This document shows, piece by piece, positions 63,054-64,000 of a stretch of 64,000 nucleotides of DNA (position 1 is its first letter; each line of letters begins with the position of its first letter). A program made the translations under genes and the position numbers. The notes under the pieces are model-generated. The model ran no database searches. It worked only from the letters and a program-made list of their open reading frames with translations, and had not been told where the DNA came from. Location: positions 744,001 to 808,000 of the forward strand of contig JAPWKC010000004.1 in the NCBI GenBank assembly GCA_028283725.1, in the 5' to 3' direction. Origin of the DNA: Neorhizobium sp. Lineage in GTDB: Bacteria; Pseudomonadota; Alphaproteobacteria; Rhizobiales; Rhizobiaceae.

Positions 63054-63517
63054 CGGGCAACGTTGTCCTGACCCGCGGCCTCGGCAAGTTCCAGCGCTGC
63101 ACGACAATGGGCAAGCAGCGGATCGGCTGCAAATATCACCTGCGTCGCCGCAGCTTCGACGATCGCACCGGAGAAGATCGAGGGTATTCCCTCCTCGTCC
63201 CGCAGACACCGGCCGAATGACAAAATGGTGCGCGAACCACCATCCGGATCGAGCACACGGTATGTGGAACTCGTCTGCGTGCCGCTGAGGATCGCCTGAT
63301 GCACCGACCGGGCGATCTGCGGCTGATCGCTCGGATCGATCCGTTCGATCACTTTTTCGACCGGGATGCCGGCTGCGAGGTCTTCGTGCGGCAGGCCATA
63401 GATATCGGCAAACATCGGATCGCCATAAAGCGTATTGGCGCCCACGATCCATGTAAAAAACCCCATGGCGGGCGCATTGCCGGACCAATCCTCATGGCCT
63501 GCCGACGTCGCGGACAT
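62993..63517 (-). CDS. PAS-domain protein
   Basis: A 174-residue soluble protein that appears to be a single PAS domain (about residues 17-125: GFFTWIVGANTLYGDPMFAD near the start, YRVLDPDGGSRTILSFGRCL in the middle) with a short helical C-terminal tail. There is no kinase, GGDEF or DNA-binding domain, so it may be a stand-alone sensor or partner protein. The start at 63517 is the only good ATG. It is divergent from rpsF with about 460 bp between. Confidence 0.75.
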   Translation of the reverse strand: MSATSAGHEDWSGNAPAMGFFTWIVGANTLYGDPMFADIYGLPHEDLAAGIPVEKVIERIDPSDQPQIARSVHQAILSGTQTSSTYRVLDPDGGSRTILSFGRCLRDEEGIPSIFSGAIVEAAATQVIFAADPLLAHCRAALELAEAAGQDNVARHLSLALSELEGGSAAAKPS

Positions 63518-63727
63518 GCTTTCTCTCCCGGAAACTGGTTATCCCCTTTACAAAGCCGAATGAGCCATCCGGTTGCATTCGACTTTGCTTAATTTCTAGA
63601 GACACCAAATCCTTCGACACGGGAAGAGGTGGCGCGTTATTTTCGATTGGATATCTTGCCGGGGTCACAAGGCACCGCTTCGATGGCACAGCCGGTACGG
63701 CCAAGGCAGCTATTTCCACCCCGCCCC

Positions 63728-63755
63728 TTGCCTTTTTCCGATAAACCCGTATAAG
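63728..63755 (+). promoter_or_regulatory. Probable rpsF promoter
   Basis: A -35-like TTGCCT (63728-63733) with a 16-bp spacer and -10 TATAAG (63750-63755). It predicts a start near 63762 and a leader of roughly 220 bases. Confidence 0.5.
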
Positions 63756-63761
63756 CCGCGC

Positions 63762-63981
63762 TGTTCGAAACACCCGGTCTTCTGGCTGGTGGCTGAACGG
63801 AGGGCAGGTCCGGGACACCGGGCCGCAGGAACCACAAGCGTTCCGGCCTCCCGTGTCTCCGCTCTCGACCGTCTCGATACAACAACTTTTCTTGCCGGGG
63901 AAAACCCCAACAGGAGCAGTCGTTGAGGCTTAGCCGCCGAATCCGGGTGTCAAGACAACCGCAAGAAAAGGCAAAGCTTAC
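63762..63981 (+). promoter_or_regulatory. Possible rpsF operon leader
   Basis: GC-rich sequence with short hairpins such as TCCGGGACACCGGG (around 63811-63824) and CCGGGGAAAACCCC (around 63896-63909). Ribosomal-protein operons headed by rpsF carry S6:S18-binding leaders in many bacteria; I cannot confirm that consensus here. Confidence 0.3.
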
Positions 63982-64000
63982 ATGGCTCTTTACGAACACG
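63982..64000 (+). CDS. rpsF: 30S ribosomal protein S6, start only
   Basis: The window ends within the gene. The first codons read MALYEH, the typical opening of alphaproteobacterial S6. S6 binds S18 on the 30S platform. The rest of the expected rpsF-rpsR-rplI operon lies outside. Confidence 0.8.

Larger units (their letters stand above)
63518..63981 (+). other. Intergenic region before rpsF
   Basis: No convincing gene in about 460 bp. It contains the start region of the PAS gene on the left, a sigma-70-like promoter at 63728-63755, and a structured leader of about 220 bases before rpsF. Open frames on the minus strand are not supported. Confidence 0.5.

Noticed and set aside
63762..63900. 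Signal recognition particle RNA or tmRNA in the rpsF leader
   Set aside because: The conserved SRP apical loop (GGTCAGG...GGAAGCAGCC type) is absent, and no tmRNA tRNA-like end is visible.

Overview
The window reads as chromosomal DNA of an alphaproteobacterium of the Rhizobiales, most likely the family Rhizobiaceae (Rhizobium/Agrobacterium group). The basis is high G+C coding sequence, protein sequences that resemble rhizobial ones throughout (AspS, Ppk, PurM, UvrC, LptD, FabF, flagellin), and a set of housekeeping blocks in rhizobial-style order. Most genes sit in tight operons with ATGA or TGATG stop/start overlaps. I see no rRNA, no tRNA, no CRISPR array, no insertion sequence and no prophage.

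Layout: 1-2.3 kb holds a cytochrome P450 (its 5' end lies outside the window) followed by a lipid A-type acyltransferase. 2.5-16.5 kb is core metabolism: aspS (read here with a one-base frameshift), an MFS transporter, rnd, a DUF2000/AraC divergent pair, a small exported protein, ppk-ppx, an AI-2E/PerM-type membrane protein coupled to the DnaA regulator hdaA, and purM-purN. 16.5-25 kb is more accessory: a solitary PhnM-like amidohydrolase, a VapBC-type toxin-antitoxin pair, a NudK-like Nudix hydrolase overlapping a molybdopterin oxidoreductase, rlmJ, a secreted RNase T2, a glutathione transferase and an orphan Bug-type binding protein. 25-32 kb holds a small outer membrane barrel protein, uvrC, pgsA-moaD-moaE, a solitary LivH-like permease facing a CGNR zinc-finger regulator across a 9-bp inverted repeat, and a lipoprotein.

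32-43 kb contains ndk, a second glutathione transferase, a degenerate GGDEF protein, an ABC-F ATPase, an S9 peptidase, a LuxR-type regulator converging on an unusually long orphan flagellin, and a polysaccharide deacetylase lipoprotein. 43-54 kb is an envelope/translation block: holC-pepA on one strand, and PAP2 phosphatase, lptF-lptG-lptD, surA-like, pdxA and rsmA on the other. A small heptad-repeat membrane protein then separates it from a minus-strand block comprising fabD-fabG, acpP, and fabF-mltG-yicC-gmk (54.7-61.4 kb). The window ends with an aldo/keto reductase, a PAS protein and the first codons of rpsF behind a long leader.

Functionally the window is dominated by envelope construction (fatty-acid synthesis, LPS transport, lipid A-type acyl and phosphate modification, phosphatidylglycerol, peptidoglycan) together with nucleotide/polyphosphate metabolism and DNA-replication control. 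No complete novel defence or mobile system is evident. The observations most worth following are the aspS frameshift, the P450-acyltransferase pair, the CGNR/permease operator, the NudK-molybdoenzyme coupling, the orphan flagellin/LuxR pair, the heptad-repeat membrane protein and several strong palindromes.
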